Origin: Spongilla lacustris
Lineage: Eukaryota; Porifera; Demospongiae; Spongillida; Spongillidae
Length of the DNA: 64,000 nucleotides
NCBI GenBank assembly: GCA_949361645.1
Contig: OX442432.1
Span: 7,472,118 to 7,536,117 of the forward strand
Reading direction: 5' to 3'
Positions 1 to 12,486 of the stretch are shown here, piece after piece. The position numbers and the translations under genes were made by a program. Positions within the stretch are counted from its first letter, which is position 1; every line of letters starts with the position of its first letter. Under the pieces are notes generated by a model that was not told where the DNA came from, did no database searches, and saw only the letters and a program-made list of their open reading frames with translations.

Positions 1-113
1 AGGTTGGTTGAGTAGCTGCACACCCCAGGTTGGTTGGGTAGCCGCACACACCAGGTTGGTTGAGTAGCTGCACACCCCAGGTTGGTTGGGTAGCCGCACA
101 CCCCAGGTTGGTT
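1..113. repeat. About 27-bp tandem repeat, four copies (window edge, KNTC1 intron)
   Basis: The unit CAGGTTGGTTG(A/G)GTAGC(T/C)G plus CACACCC is repeated and probably continues outside the window. Confidence 0.9.
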
Positions 114-3100
114 AGTTTTGGTCCTGAGTGTTATGCCCACACCATATATGGGCAGTGTGCAGTCATTACGAGAACAGTACAGGCTGCTTCAGCTGAACAA
201 GAAGTTGCTTGACTATGACATCCATGACTTCAATTTTGGAGACATCTGCAAGGGAGAGGTAAGCGCACAGATGGCCGCACCCACTGCCCTGCTCAATGTG
301 TGTGTGTGTGCATGTGTGTGTGTGTTTGTATGTGTGTGTGTGCAGAAGTACATAAGACGAATCCTAAGCTATGGTGGGAGTCCAACAGCTCTTGAAGATG
401 CCCTAATGGTTGGCTAATATTGGAGCATGCTTTAAGTGGCTGCTGCATCATCACTACTGTCACCTCCACCATCACCACTACACCTCCACCATCACCACTA
501 CCACTACCACCATCACCACTACACCTCCACCATCACCACTACACCTCCACCATCACCACTACACCTCCTCCATCACCACTACACCTCCACCATCACCACT
601 ACCACCATCACTACTACACCTCCATCACCACTACACCTCCACCATCACCACTACACCTCCACCATCACCACTACCACTACCACCATTACCACTACACCTC
701 CACCATCACCACTATACCTCCTCCATCACCACTACACCTCCTCCATCACCACTACACCTCCTCCATCACCACTACACCTCCATCACCACTACCACCTGCA
801 TCGTTACTCCAGGTTGCTGATATGTACCACATAGAGGTCTCTGAAGTGTACATGCATTATGTAATCGGTCTTGTTTGCCAGGATAAGGTATGACCAATGG
901 AGGCAGGGCTGGGGCAGGGCTGGGAGGCAGGGCTGGGGCAGGGCTGGGAGGCAGGGCTGGGGGCAGGGCTGGGAGGCAGGGCTGGGGCAGGGCTGGGAGG
1001 TTGGGCTGGGGGCAGGGCTGGGGGCAGGGCTAGGTGGTTGGGCTGGGGGCAGGGCTGGGGGCAGGGCTGGGAGGCAGGGCTGGGAGGTTGAACAAGCTTT
1101 GGAAAAGATGTGGAAGTAGAGTGTTGTTAAAAGCTGGAACTTGTGGCCAGCTTACATTGAATTTCAGACAGCAATAGATCACCTTAACACCTTCAGACTA
1201 CCTCGCAAAACTCATTGATCTTGTAGCTACATGAGTTCTTACTTAGTAACCAGGCCATTGTTGCATAACAACTCAGCATTCATGTACTTGTATTGGCAGT
1301 GTGTATAGGGGTTGGGTATGTCTGGGGACTAGGGGTAATGACGATCTTGGTACTCTGTGTAGGAAGATGAGGCCAGTGAGGTGCTGCGTGGCCTCAAAGG
1401 AGAGCTTCTTAAGATGTCAGCTATCAAAGCGTACTCATGGGGTTTCCACCAGACGCAGTTCCCTAATTTGGTCAGTCAGATATCTGCCATCTTGTCCCTC
1501 CAGTGCTTACACATGGTGTGTACATCAGGTGGACTGCCATGACTACATAGCTTCTGTGCAGACCATCATTGTGTGTTTGAAGGCACTTGAAGGAGGTATG
1601 GGATAAGGACCACCATGTTTGCCTTCATCTTTCCACACCACCCACCAGTGGATGAGACAGATATTAGCTATCACAAGGAGTTAAAACTATTCCAGCGATT
1701 GCTCAAGTTGGCACAACAGTTCCACCTCTGCCTTAGCCATAGTGCTCTAACCGACCAATCAGCACGCTACTCAATCGTCAAGCATGTGTTAGACGCATAC
1801 CACAGGTCGTCAGAACATCTGCAAGAGGTAGTGTGTGTTATTGTAAAGCATAGCATTGCCATGGTTTTAAGCATGGTCCCTCTCCAGGATATCTGTACCT
1901 TGCCAGGAGGCCACACGTGTTTGATTCCATCAACACACTATCATTTGTTAATGTAAGCATACTTTCATTACTTTGGTCACGTTTTTGTGCACTCTTTAGG
2001 ATATCTTTGACATACTTTGGTGCACTTTGTAGGATACCTTGGTGCACTTTGTAGGATACCTTGGTGCGCTTTGTAGGATACTACTTTTGCATATGGTTTT
2101 AGGATTCTTAGATATACTAAGATATACTAAGCATACAAGCGTATCATCACTTCACACAGGTTCACACAACTGGTTGGGTTTGAAGAAGTTGACCTTTTTG
2201 CTGCCCTTGCTGCTCGCTTTGTTGAGAGCAAACAATTTATAAAGATTGCATCACTGCTCAGGTAACCCTCCTGGCTGGGCCAGCCAGAAGGCGGCCTTCT
2301 GCACTTGAAATCCCTCTCTGTTCTTCTCCTTCTCCCCCTCCCCTGCTCCTCCTCCCCCTGCTCATCCTCCCCTGCTCCTCCTCCTCCTGCTCCTCCTCCC
2401 CCTGCTCATCCTCCTCCCCTGCTCCTCCCCCACCCTCCCTCGTGACTTTGGTATAGTGAGTGTTCATCCAACGTGCTGAGTGCCCAGACCATTCTGCATG
2501 TGCTGGTGTCTGTATGGAGTGCTCTGAGTGAGGAGGAAGCTGTGACATTGGAGACCATTCAGATGATGTCATCATTAGCCAGCTTGGCTGTGCTCACTGC
2601 AGAACCCAGTGGGGTTTCCCCTGTCTTATGCTCTCCCAATGGCCATTTCTCTTATCTCCCTCAGATGACCTAGCTGACTGTATAGAAGTGTACCAGTTAT
2701 GTACCTTTATATCAGATGTGTATCACCGCTGTGATGTCGTCGCTTTTGACAATCCGAATGTTAAGTGAGTATTCACTCCTCTCCCCACCCATCACCTCAC
2801 CCCCACCCCTCTCCTCACCCCTCTCCACACCCCTCTCCTCACCCTCTCCAAATCATCTTTTCAAGTAGGTCCAATATTACTTCATCACTGCACCACTGGC
2901 TGTATCCGTCACATTTTAATGTGGACAGCTTGCCTCTGACCATGAAGACTATCTTGGTACCAGGACTGAAGTATGCTCTGACCAGACTTCCTTTACCACC
3001 TACAGAAGAGCAGCTGATTCCTAAAAGGTCTTTCAACTTTCATCAGCTTGGATTTACACCAGGTGGGTGAACGTTTGAAGTAATGTGGAGCTTCTAGCTG

Positions 3101-6100
3101 ACTTGTAGGCTCTCGGGAGCATGTGCACACCCTTCTGGGGCTGGCTGGACAGTGTTGCCACACGCTTAAGACTGGAGGCTGCTTCCTGACAACATTGACT
3201 TGCATGGCACAGACTCTGATGATCTATAACCAGAGTTGCTCCCTGGGCAAGATGGCTGCCTCCCACAGTGTGCTTGACCCGGCAGAGACTCTGATTGGGG
3301 GACTCGTAGTCAGTCTGTTCAATGCTGTGAGTCCAGCTCTGATGGTTTTGTTACTATGACATCCTGTCCTGTTCCCATGCTTATCTAAATTATGTCCTGT
3401 TCCCATGCTTATCTAGATTCTGTCCTGTTCCCAATTGGACCTTGACCTTGGACTGTGCCTGCTTTTGCAGTTGGTTCCACAGAAAGCTGTAGAGGTTCTG
3501 ATGAGTGCTCGGCAGCATATCTCGCACAGCTATTCCAAAGTGATTGTGAGTAGCTGTGTGGTTCTATGAGTGAGCAATTATGTGGAGTCATGTGATGTGA
3601 TGGGGCATAACCCCCTGGTTGTGTGGAGTCATGTGATGTGATGGGGCATAACCCCTGGTTGTGTGGAGTCATGTGATGTGATGGGGCATAACCCCTGCAT
3701 GGTTGTGTCTAATTTATTTCTTGTTTGGTTCTGGGGACCATTAGAGCCTGTGCCAGCTAGCCATGAGCTATGGCAAGGTGATGAGGCAGCCCGCCCTGGT
3801 GGAGACCTCCTCCTCCTTCCTGTGCACTGCTCAGTGGGGGAAGTCTTTGGGAAAACTAGGGGTGGGTTTGTTGTAGTATCCTAGCAATCACAGGGGGCTG
3901 AGAACAGCACATTGCAGATATCTTTTACTGAGGCATTTCGGGGGACCTTACTTGATAAGAAGAAAGTGGTTCCCTCTCTCCTGAGGTGTGCTAAGGTTAA
4001 TCTAGCAACCATACAGCAATACTGCATGTGAGTGGACCACTTGGAGCAATGAGTGTTTAAATGAACTGATTTGCCATCACCATGCACAGAGATTTTCAAA
4101 TAGACCACCAACAAACACTGCTCAGCTACCTGAAGGTTCTGCTTACTGAGTACCAAGACAGCTATGTTGAAAGAGTGGAAGAAGTCTTCAAGTTGATAGA
4201 CAACAAGCAAGCAATGGCAGATCTGCTCACAACTCTTACCAAATCTAAGGTCAGGCTCTAACAGAGAGAAGTGTACATATTACATGTCTTTGCTTGTTGT
4301 TCCAGATTGGGTTGTATGACTATGAGAGGCTGACAGTGGTATTGAAAGGAGTGGCTACATTAGGACTGAACACCCCTCTTCTGCCAAAGGAAGTGAGTCC
4401 CTTCAGGGTACATATGTGTGTATTCCCTTCAGGGTACATATGTGTGTATTCCCTTCAGGGTACATATGTGTGTATTCCCTTCAGGGTACATATGTGTGTA
4501 TTCCCTTCAGGGTACATATGTGTGTATTCCCTTCAGGGTACATATGTGTGTATTCCCTTCAGGGTACATATGTGTGTATTCCCTTCAGGGTACATATGTG
4601 TGTATTCCCTTCATGGTACATATGTGTGTATTCCCTTCAGGGTACATATGTGTGTATTCCCTTCAGGGTACATATGTGTGTATTACCTTCAGGGTACATA
4701 TGTGTGTATTCCCTTCAGGGTCTACTTTTGCTCCACTATTTGGAGGGCTACACAAGGCACAGTGAACCTACACAACAGGAGGTCCAGCTGTGCCAGTCCA
4801 TCCTGCAGAAGGTCAGCTGTGAGGAGGGAGGCTGCTACCTCTGGTGTTTAAATTTATGCGGTCATTAGCCACTGCCCAGTCAGGCATACCAGCGCTTGCC
4901 CTTCCATCTTCTGCTTTACAAGAAGTCTATGGAAGTCATAAGTATTAACCTTCCTCTCATCCCCAGTCCATATCACTATATTTTGTTTCAGGTTTAGAGT
5001 TGTCTATGGACACTGTTGATGAGTTGGTTCCTATTGTCCAGATATTGGGGGTGAGCGAACACATGTGTGGTAGCCATGGATTCACTTGGGTCCTTGCAGC
5101 TGTGTGGTGATGAGTTCCTTCTGAATGCCGTCAGTGTGGTTGCCGGGAAAACCATTGGAGCTGTCCCACTATCCTTCAAGTCTTTCACTTCTCTGCTTGC
5201 CAAGTTCCATGACACCAGCAATGCACTCAAGGCAGCCCTGTGGCTAGCTGAACACTTTGCTACTGGTAAGCTAGGCACATGAGATTTGTAGATCTGTAGT
5301 TATGGGTGCGTGTATGTTTATGAAGTTATGTATGGAGTTATGCGTGTTTGCTTATGGAGTTATGGGCATATGGAGTTATGGAGTTATGGGCATATGGAGT
5401 TATGGGGTGAGGTAATTATACTGCAGGTGACGACCATACAGAAGCTCTGAGGACTGCAGTTGGCTTGGCCAAGCAATGTTTGGAATTGGCATCCTCCCCC
5501 CAGGTACTGCATGTTCATGTATGTGAGATCGTTGCCATGGTTTTATCATTCAAAGGAGGGGGAGGAGCTAGCAGCATCGGTTGAGAAGTTGCAGAGACAG
5601 CTGAAGATTACTGAGACCCAGAGTGTCCTTTGTGCTCGTGGTCTGGCTACTCACAGCTATTCGGACCTCTGCTGTGACCCACAGCTGTTGATTGAAGAAT
5701 TATACAAAGATGCTCCAACTCTGGATCTTTGTAAGTGTTACTAGCTAGCTGTGTACCTTCCCACCTCATCCTTCTGCTGTCCTCCTCTTCCATACCTTTT
5801 CATACTGCCTCACTCTCTCACCCCTCTACCCCTCCTCCCCTTCCTCCCTCACCCCTTCCTCCCTCACCCCTTCCTCCCTCACCTCTCCACCCCTCTCTCA
5901 ATGTGTTCCTTCACATTCTCCCTTACACAGCTTTCTCGGTACACACAGTTTGTGAAGAGATTGCCAATTTGAATAGTTTAAAGTTACAGGAAATCAAAGA
6001 GAAACTTGTTGAAGTACTAATATATATGTGGTTGCCATGACAATTAAGGACTTCCCCCCCCCCCCCCCCCCCCCCTCACAAATAGCTTTGGCTTCCTATA

Positions 6101-7607
6101 GGGGCTAAGAACAGAGAAATGGAACTGTCACAGGTACAATATATATGGGGTAGCTTGGTCCAGGGGTAGGTGTGCTCTTGACTTCCGTTTTTGTTAGTCA
6201 TCCTTTAGCGAGGAGCTAACTCCTTCAGAAGATGCTCAAAGTGAAGATAACCTCAACATGCAGCGGTGAGGTCATTACACAGTTTGTTAACATACTCCTT
6301 ACTGCTCTTCCCTTCCCCCTCCTCCTCCCTTCCCCTCCCTCCCCCTCCCTTCCCCTCCCTCCCCCTCCCTTCCCCTCCCCCTCCCCTCCCCCTTCCTCCC
6401 CCTCCCTCCCCTCCCCCTCTCTCCCCCTCCCTTCCCCTCCCCTCCCCCTCTCTCCCCCTCCCCTCCCTTCACCCTACTCCCTCCCCCTCCCTCCCCCTCC
6501 CTCCCCCTCCCTCCCCCTCCCTTCCCCCTCCTCTCCAGTCTTAGATACTTACTTTGGGTAGAGGGGCAAGAAAGATCTAATGCTTTGTTGCTATGGAGAT
6601 GGATGAAGGTGTAGTATATGTGCATGTGTGAAAAGGAGGTATCGCTGTTGCTTTGTGAGAACAGGTATTTGAGACAACACACAGCTACCATTCAGTACTA
6701 CGAAGTCTGCATCTTCTATTGGCTCTTGTGTCTTCATCAGTTGTTCTGGAGATCACAGGACAGTCAGTTGACATGTTAAGGTAGTCATCAATATAGGTAG
6801 TCATCAATATGGGTGTTAAGGTAGTCATCAATATTGGGCGTAGTGTGGACATCTGTATATCTCTCCTACCTGATGGGCCTGCCTTCTGCTTTGATGACTA
6901 CCCTGCCTTACTGAGGCCACACCCATTTGTAACAGACCACACCTCCCTTACCTTACAGAGGCCACACCTTCCTCTTCTTACAGGGACTATCAGCAGCAGC
7001 TGGTGTTTGTAGGTCAGCTAGAAGCCCTTCATACTCCGTGCAGTCCTTCAGTCTTCAAAGAGTACAACAAAGAAAGTTTGGTTAGGACAGTACTTCGCAA
7101 AGGAACAGGTCCAAAGGTGACTGGCCCAAGAGGGTATGGGCTGGCCCAGGAGGGTATGGGCTGGCCCAGGAGGGTATGGGCTGGCCCAGGAGGGTATGGG
7201 CTGGCCCAGGAGGGTATGGGCTGGCCCAGGAGGGTATGGGCTGGCCCAGGAGGGTATGGGCTGGCCCAGGAGGGTATGGGCTGGCCCAGGAGGGTATGGG
7301 CTGGCCCAGGAGGGTATGGGCTGGCCCAGGAGGGTATGGCCCACGTCCTGGGAGGGCCATAGATACACATGTATGTGTGTGTGAGTAGGCTGGAAGGGGG
7401 TGTTCTAATGGTGAACTTCTTTGATGGCAGTTCTTAGAGCTAGCTACAGAGTTGTCTCTGTACTACAAGATATTTGATGTTCCTCTGTGGGAAAAGCTGC
7501 TGGAGGAGTTATTGAAAGCACGAATGGTGAGAGAATAGTGTTTGTATGTGTAGCGTTGTATATGTGCGTGTGTGTGTGTGTGTGTGTATGTGCGTGTGTG
7601 TGTGTGT

Positions 7608-7642
<35 letters not shown>

Positions 7643-9136
7643 TGTGTGTGTTTTAGTCTTGCCATTGACCACAATTCTTCAATCATAGCTGACCCTACTC
7701 AGATGTGCTCTTGCTAAATTATCTATGAGCACAGCACACTTCAGTGTAAGTGGACCATGTGCTCTCTCTGGCTATGTGCTCTCTCTGGTTTGATTGTCAT
7801 GTCTCTTTGCAGGTCCCTTCACTCAGCTCTGTTGCCCAGCAAGTGCTCATGGCACCCTTTGAGGATGGTCAGCATAGTGATATGTTTTATTTCTCACTTG
7901 ATTGCTTGCTTCACACAGTTTCATTACCTCTGTCACCTGACCAGCAGGAAGAGTGTTCCAAATCGTTACAGTTGTTGCAGCAGTAAGAACAGTGATGTGT
8001 ACTGTGTACTGTGTACTGTGTGATGTGTGATGTGTACGTGTCTCTCTCCACCACCTTACTACACTACAGGCTTGACATCATCGTTAATGTCCATGCTTTG
8101 GTGAAGGAATTCTTCAGAGTTGGCATGTGTGTGCAAGGCCTGCAAGCGGCACTGATGGTCCTTTGTAAGCGGGAAAGAGCAGTGCTTGTCAATGACACCT
8201 TGTCCCAGCTCAGCAGTGAGGAAGTGGTGGCTATTCTTGACCACACCTGTGATACTAAATATCAGTCCAATCAAGTACTTGTTGTGGTTGTGCCTATCCA
8301 TCCTCCCACCTTCTCCTCCCCACCCCTCCCCTCTCCTCCCTCCATTTAGATCAAGGATCTTGTGTTTTTCTACTTGAATACTCACCAGTACCACACTTGG
8401 CTTCTTGGGACTGCTCACTTTCCAGAGTATGTTCAGTTCCTTGTTAGAGGGAGGAATATTGAAGGACTTTTGATCAAGATCCTGGAAAGTCATAGGTAAC
8501 CTTAAAGGAGTGAACCTCAGCATTGGGGGCATTCCATTTCAGCATGTTTGTTTTAAGCGTTGCACAGTTTGTAGAGTAGTATTGCATGTCTGCCACTTCT
8601 GTTTTGTGTTGGCGACGTTTGATGGCTTTGCCATGTGGTACAAAGTCCTTTTCCTGGATGGGCCAATACACTCAAGGCTCAGACCACAAACAACTTGTCA
8701 AAGTGAAGATATCAGATGCAAAGAGCAGCTAACTGAGCCTGGAGTGTTTTGGCCCAAACAGAGAGGGACTTTGTACCACATGGCAAAACAATTGTTGCTG
8801 GAATGCTTAAATGGCAAAACACAACGAAAAGCTTTTTACTTTCTAGGCAGTGATATGGCTAGATGTAGTGGTGATATGGCTAGATGTAGTGGTGTATGTG
8901 TGATGAGGCAAGCTTGGTTTCTGCAGAGTGAAGGAAGCTGTGCGGTTAGTAGAAGTCTACATGCAGTACCACTCTACCACACAATTGTGTGGAATGGAAG
9001 CACTGAAAGTTGAGCTGAAGTACAACGCACACATCACATATCATATCATATCCATTCATTGCAGGAATTCTTGGATTCACACAATCTTTGGGCAATGGTT
9101 CCATCCAATACAATTGAAACAACCCCATCACAGTAA
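1..9136 (+). CDS. KNTC1: KNTC1/Rod homologue (RZZ kinetochore complex), C-terminal part, many exons
   Basis: Rod is the scaffold of the RZZ (Rod-ZW10-Zwilch) complex, which recruits dynein and Mad1/Mad2 to unattached kinetochores. The gene enters from the left edge; the N-terminal beta-propeller would lie outside. About 25 short plus-strand exons resemble the helical C-terminal region of KNTC1 as I remember it. Examples are RLPFHLLLYKKS (about 4885-4927, just after an intron), the stretch giving TIGAVPLSFKSF (5150-5190), LSPDQQEECSKSLQLLQQ (about 7929-7982), LDIIVNVHALVKEFF (8070-8114) and IKDLVFFYLNTHQYHTWLLG (8350-8410). The last exon starts at 9065 (EFLDSHNLWAMVPSN...) and ends at TAA 9134-9136. 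No disabling break is obvious, but exon joins were made by eye. Introns carry many minisatellites. Coding ends 145 bp from the end of the convergent acetyl-CoA synthetase gene. Family assignment rests on remembered similarity, not a search. Confidence 0.82.
462..797. repeat. CACCATCACCACTACACCTC array (KNTC1 intron)
   Basis: Imperfect units built from ACC/ATC/ACT triplets, about 336 bp. They give spurious His/Thr/Pro open frames. Confidence 0.92.
896..1091. repeat. GGGCTGGGGGCAG-type array (KNTC1 intron)
   Basis: G-rich 13-27-bp units begin directly after a splice donor; G-quadruplex-prone on the plus strand. Confidence 0.9.
1997..2082. repeat. About 22-bp array TTGGTGCACTTTGTAGGATACC (KNTC1 intron)
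   Basis: Four imperfect copies. Confidence 0.8.
2299..2432. repeat. Pyrimidine CTCCTCCCCCTGCTC array (KNTC1 intron)
   Basis: A C/T-rich low-complexity array lies shortly upstream of an acceptor at about 2460. Confidence 0.85.
3572..3695. repeat. About 40-bp tandem repeat, three copies (KNTC1 intron)
   Basis: GTGTGGAGTCATGTGATGTG followed by ATGGGGCATAACCCCTGGTT occurs three times. Confidence 0.9.
4397..4722. repeat. 26-bp minisatellite containing the 3' splice site (KNTC1)
   Basis: About 12 copies of CCCTTCAGGGTACATATGTG plus TGTATT occupy nearly the whole intron. Each has the CCCTTCAG|GG of the functional acceptor, which is the last unit (CCCTTCAG|GGTCTACTTTTG). Confidence 0.96.
6299..6537. 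repeat. Pyrimidine CCCCTCCCTCC tract (KNTC1 intron)
   Basis: A nearly pure C/T stretch of about 240 bp. Confidence 0.93.
7135..7342. repeat. 20-bp minisatellite GGGCTGGCCCAGGAGGGTAT, about 10 copies (KNTC1 intron)
   Basis: Nearly perfect units begin a few bases after a splice donor; each contains AG|GGTATGG, which resembles a donor. Confidence 0.96.
7556..7655. repeat. GT microsatellite (KNTC1 intron)
   Basis: Interrupted (GT)n of about 100 bp. A similar shorter tract lies at 298-345. Confidence 0.93.
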
Positions 9137-9281
9137 TCTCGTGATCATTTTGTACACACTCAAATACTGCTAAAGATATTTGGATAGTCTCGGTCACTTC
9201 TCAACTAGCTAGTACATTCCTTTGTTGTGTGACTGGTTTCTTCCAGTTAGGATCACATTATATATACAATCTACCATATGT

Positions 9282-12149
9282 TTATACTTCTTTGTTCTTT
9301 TCAGCATGTTTCCTCACTATTAGCTCCACCACTGAGGGGTCAGAAAGAGTAGAAATGTCACCCAGTTGATCAGACTGGTTAGAAGCTATTTTTCTTAGAA
9401 TGCGACGCATGATTTTTCCGGATCGTGTTTTGGGCAAGCCGGGTACGATCTGAACAAACAGAGGTCAGTTAGTATAGTAGGCTGACCACACCTCCATCAT
9501 ACCAGGAAGGCTTGAGGTATAGCGAAGGAGCCTATCTGTGCCTTGACAATCTTCTTAAGGTCTTCAATGATGTGCTCATCTGAGGTCGTCACTCCATCCT
9601 TCAGGATGATGTACGCGTACACACCTACGGGACCAGACCAATGTTAGGGCAAAAGAGGGGCTGAGGAAATACCTTCTCCAAACATGTCATGTGGGTACCC
9701 CACCACTGCTGACTCTGCTACCCTGTGGTCGTGGTTCTGTAAAGACACACATTTGGCCTTTTAGAAGCACATAAATGGGCGTGTCCACTCACCATGCAGC
9801 TTTCCAGCTCTGCTGTTCCAATCCTATGTCCCTTTGTGTTGATGACATCATCGACCCTTCCAGTGATCTGATAATGACCATCCTCATCTCTGTAGGCTCC
9901 ATCCCCAGTAAAGTACAGCCCTACAGGGTGTGTGTGAGGGTAAGTGGAGTGTGTGTGTGTGTGTGGGTAAGTTGTGTGTATGTGTACCTGGGTAGGCACG
10001 GAAGTAGGTGTCCACAAACTTCTCATGGTCCCCATAAATAGTTCTTGCTATGGAGGGCCATGGAGTCTTGACACACAAGTTGCCGTGTACCCTGTTACCC
10101 TTCAATTCATGTCCCTTACAAAGGCAGGACAAGATCACATGATCTATTCGCACAGCGAAGATAACTAACCTCGGCATCAACAAGAACTGGTTGTATACCA
10201 AAGAATGGTAGCATTGGAAATCCAGGCTTGGGTGTGCTGTTATTAGGAGCAGGTCGTGGAGCTATGAGGACTCCTCCTGTCTCTGTCTGCCACCATGTGT
10301 CCACTACAGTACATCTACCCTCTCCCACAACCTTGTGGTACCATGTCCAGGCTTCATCATTCAAAGGCTCTCCAACTGTGGATATGGGGAAGACAGGGGA
10401 AAGGAGGTGGGAGATTACATAGAAACAATCTAACCATCTTCACCACTGTCACACTCTTAATACTGCCCAGTGCCCAGTCTTGCTAACACCTAGTGCCCAG
10501 TCCTACCACTGCCCAGGATGCGAAGTGACGATCTATCGTACTCAGTGACCCAGTTATCTCCAGCTTTGAGGAGCAGCCTCAGGGCAGTAGGAGCTCCATA
10601 AAAGTGAGTGATCTTGAGCCTTTGAACCATTTCCCAGTAGCGTCCTCCAAGATGATGTAACATTACATAACATTGAGTGGACAATTGTCCCATGTATTAC
10701 CAGGGTTTGGGTAGGTGGGTGTGCTTTCAAAGAGGACAGTGGTCCCACCATTGCAGAGTGGCCCATAGACCACATACGAGTGACCTGTGATCCAGCCAAT
10801 GTCTGCCACACAGGCAAACACATCTCCAGGATGGTAGTCAAACACATACTGACCAACAATAGTACAGACATGATGACACAGCAACACCACACAACCTTAC
10901 CTGATGTGTCAGAGAGGCGTACAGCAGGTAGCCAGCTTGAGTGTGGACGATGCCCTTTGGCTTGCCTGTGCTCCCAGAGGTGTACAACATAAAGAGCATG
11001 TCCTCACTGTCCAGTGGCTCCGGTGGGCACACTGTGGACTCCTGCTCCATGGCCTTTGGGGGGGAGGGGCTCCATGAGCACATCACCTCTGGTGGTAAGT
11101 ACCTCTTTTAAGAACACATCTCTGCGATACATTGGGACATCTGCATCTGTTCTTGTCACCACAAACACTTTTTCCACACTGGCACAGTCTTTCACTGCAC
11201 TGTCCACTGTAACTTTGATGGGTGTAACCTTTCCCCCTCTAACCACCTCATCACTAGTGATCACCACCTTGGCTGCAGCTAGGAGTGGATGCAAAGTGAG
11301 CTCCACCCCCAACCCGTTCCATATCGAGGTTCAAGGATTAGGTAATTAAGTTAGGAGCATCGAAGGGCTGACCGTTAGTATACATAAATGAACATACCAT
11401 CATTAATTCTGCTCTTAAGTGCCTCAGCGCTAAACCCTGCAAATACCACACTACCACGTCATGTTGGATGACAACACGGTCTAGCTGTATGTGTGCGCTA
11501 ACCTGTGTACCGCTCCAATCCTAGCACAGGCCATCATGGAGGCAACCAATAGCGGTGACACAGGCATGTAAATAGCGACTCTGTCTCCTTTCTTAACGCC
11601 ATATCTCTTTAACACATTGGCAATCTTGCAAGTCTTGTCCAGCAACTCCCTGCGCGGTACGACCACCATGACCACGCCCACCCAACCCATGGCTAGCTGC
11701 TCACTTGTACGTGACTAGTACTTGTTCACCTGGTTCGTCTTTCTCCCAGATAAGTGCTACGCGGCTTGGGTGCTGTTCAACGTGTCGATCCAAGCAATTG
11801 TCTGCGTATATTTATTTTAAAAATAGATAGGCCCTTTTCGTATATGGCCTTGGCGTGAATCGCCTAGCTTACCCGTAACATTCAGTACACCACCACCAAA
11901 CCAAGAGAACTGGCCATTATCCATATCAGAATGCATAACTTGGTTGAATTTCTTCATCCATCGCAGCCTCCTACGTGCAAGATCGCCCCAGAAGTGTTCT
12001 GGGTGCTTCAGACTCTCTTCGTAAATGGCCGCATGATTATCCGAGACTGACGACAGCCTCAAAGGATAATGAGCAGCGGACAATGCTCTGGTGAGGACCG
12101 GTCTACTCGGTAGCTTAAACACAGAGGAGACAATAACGCGAAGCGCCAT
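9282..12149 (-). CDS. ACSS1: Acetyl-CoA synthetase, mitochondrial type (ACSS1-like)
   Basis: The enzyme converts acetate, ATP and CoA to acetyl-CoA through an acetyl-adenylate. The chosen ATG (12147-12149) begins [20 protein letters not shown], an Arg/Ser-rich, acid-free leader typical of a mitochondrial targeting peptide, followed by the [12 protein letters not shown] start of the ACS N-terminal domain. The AMP-binding P-loop [11 protein letters not shown] is at about 10950-10985, the WWQTETGG motif at about 10284-10307, and YFTGDGA and [10 protein letters not shown] near 9920 and 9820. The C-terminal catalytic lysine motif [11 protein letters not shown] is at about 9400-9440. The frame reads through about 14 exons with no stop, ending at TAA 9282-9284. 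Three segments are almost identical to the inverted paralogue at 46-50 kb (see the repeat entries), whereas the N-terminal exon is diverged in DNA. Mitochondrial location is inferred from the leader alone. Confidence 0.93.
9283..9535 (-). repeat. ACSS homogenised tract A, copy in ACSS1-like gene
   Basis: These 253 bp are the reverse complement of 49411-49663, with no mismatch found by eye. They cover part of the penultimate exon, the complete intron (about 9450-9507) and the whole last coding exon. Identity stops within a base or two of the stop codon; the 3' UTRs are unrelated. Confidence 0.93.
10699..11065 (-). repeat. ACSS homogenised tract B, copy in ACSS1-like gene
   Basis: About 367 bp matches 47677-48044 in inverted orientation with only about four substitutions. 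It spans the P-loop exon, its complete downstream intron and the next exon. Identity collapses exactly where the next intron begins. Confidence 0.92.
11497..11630 (-). repeat. ACSS homogenised tract C, copy in ACSS1-like gene
   Basis: These 134 bp match 47057-47190 in inverted orientation with one or two differences. They lie within the exon encoding [20 protein letters not shown] and extend a few bases past the downstream donor. Confidence 0.9.
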
Positions 12150-12486
12150 GTAAGCAGTGTATTTGCCGCTCGTCTCGTCCCCACGCCACAAATAAGTGTA
12201 CACACTGATAATGACTTGTTGTTCCCTTGAGCAGGAACATCATTCCCAATTTTTTAGAAACAGAATATAGTATTCGCTAAGGTTGTGTGAATGAATTTCC
12301 ACCTACAGAGACAAACCACAAATGCATGAGTTTACAAAACAGCAAAACATGAAAGCTATAGTCTCACCAAAGTAAGGCCGTGGAATGTTCTGTGGAACTG
12401 CACCCTGTCACAGAGAAGCACATCAGCATTTGAGCACACTCAAACACAACCCCTGCATGCAGTTTCCAGGGTTAAGGTAAGAATCT
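12150..12486. promoter_or_regulatory. Spacer: ACSS1-like 5' region and TANGO1 3' end
   Basis: The 337 bp separate the ACSS1-like start codon from the last TANGO1 stop codon, both on the minus strand. They must hold the ACSS1-like promoter and the TANGO1 3' UTR. No clear TATA box, repeat or RNA gene was seen. Confidence 0.5.
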
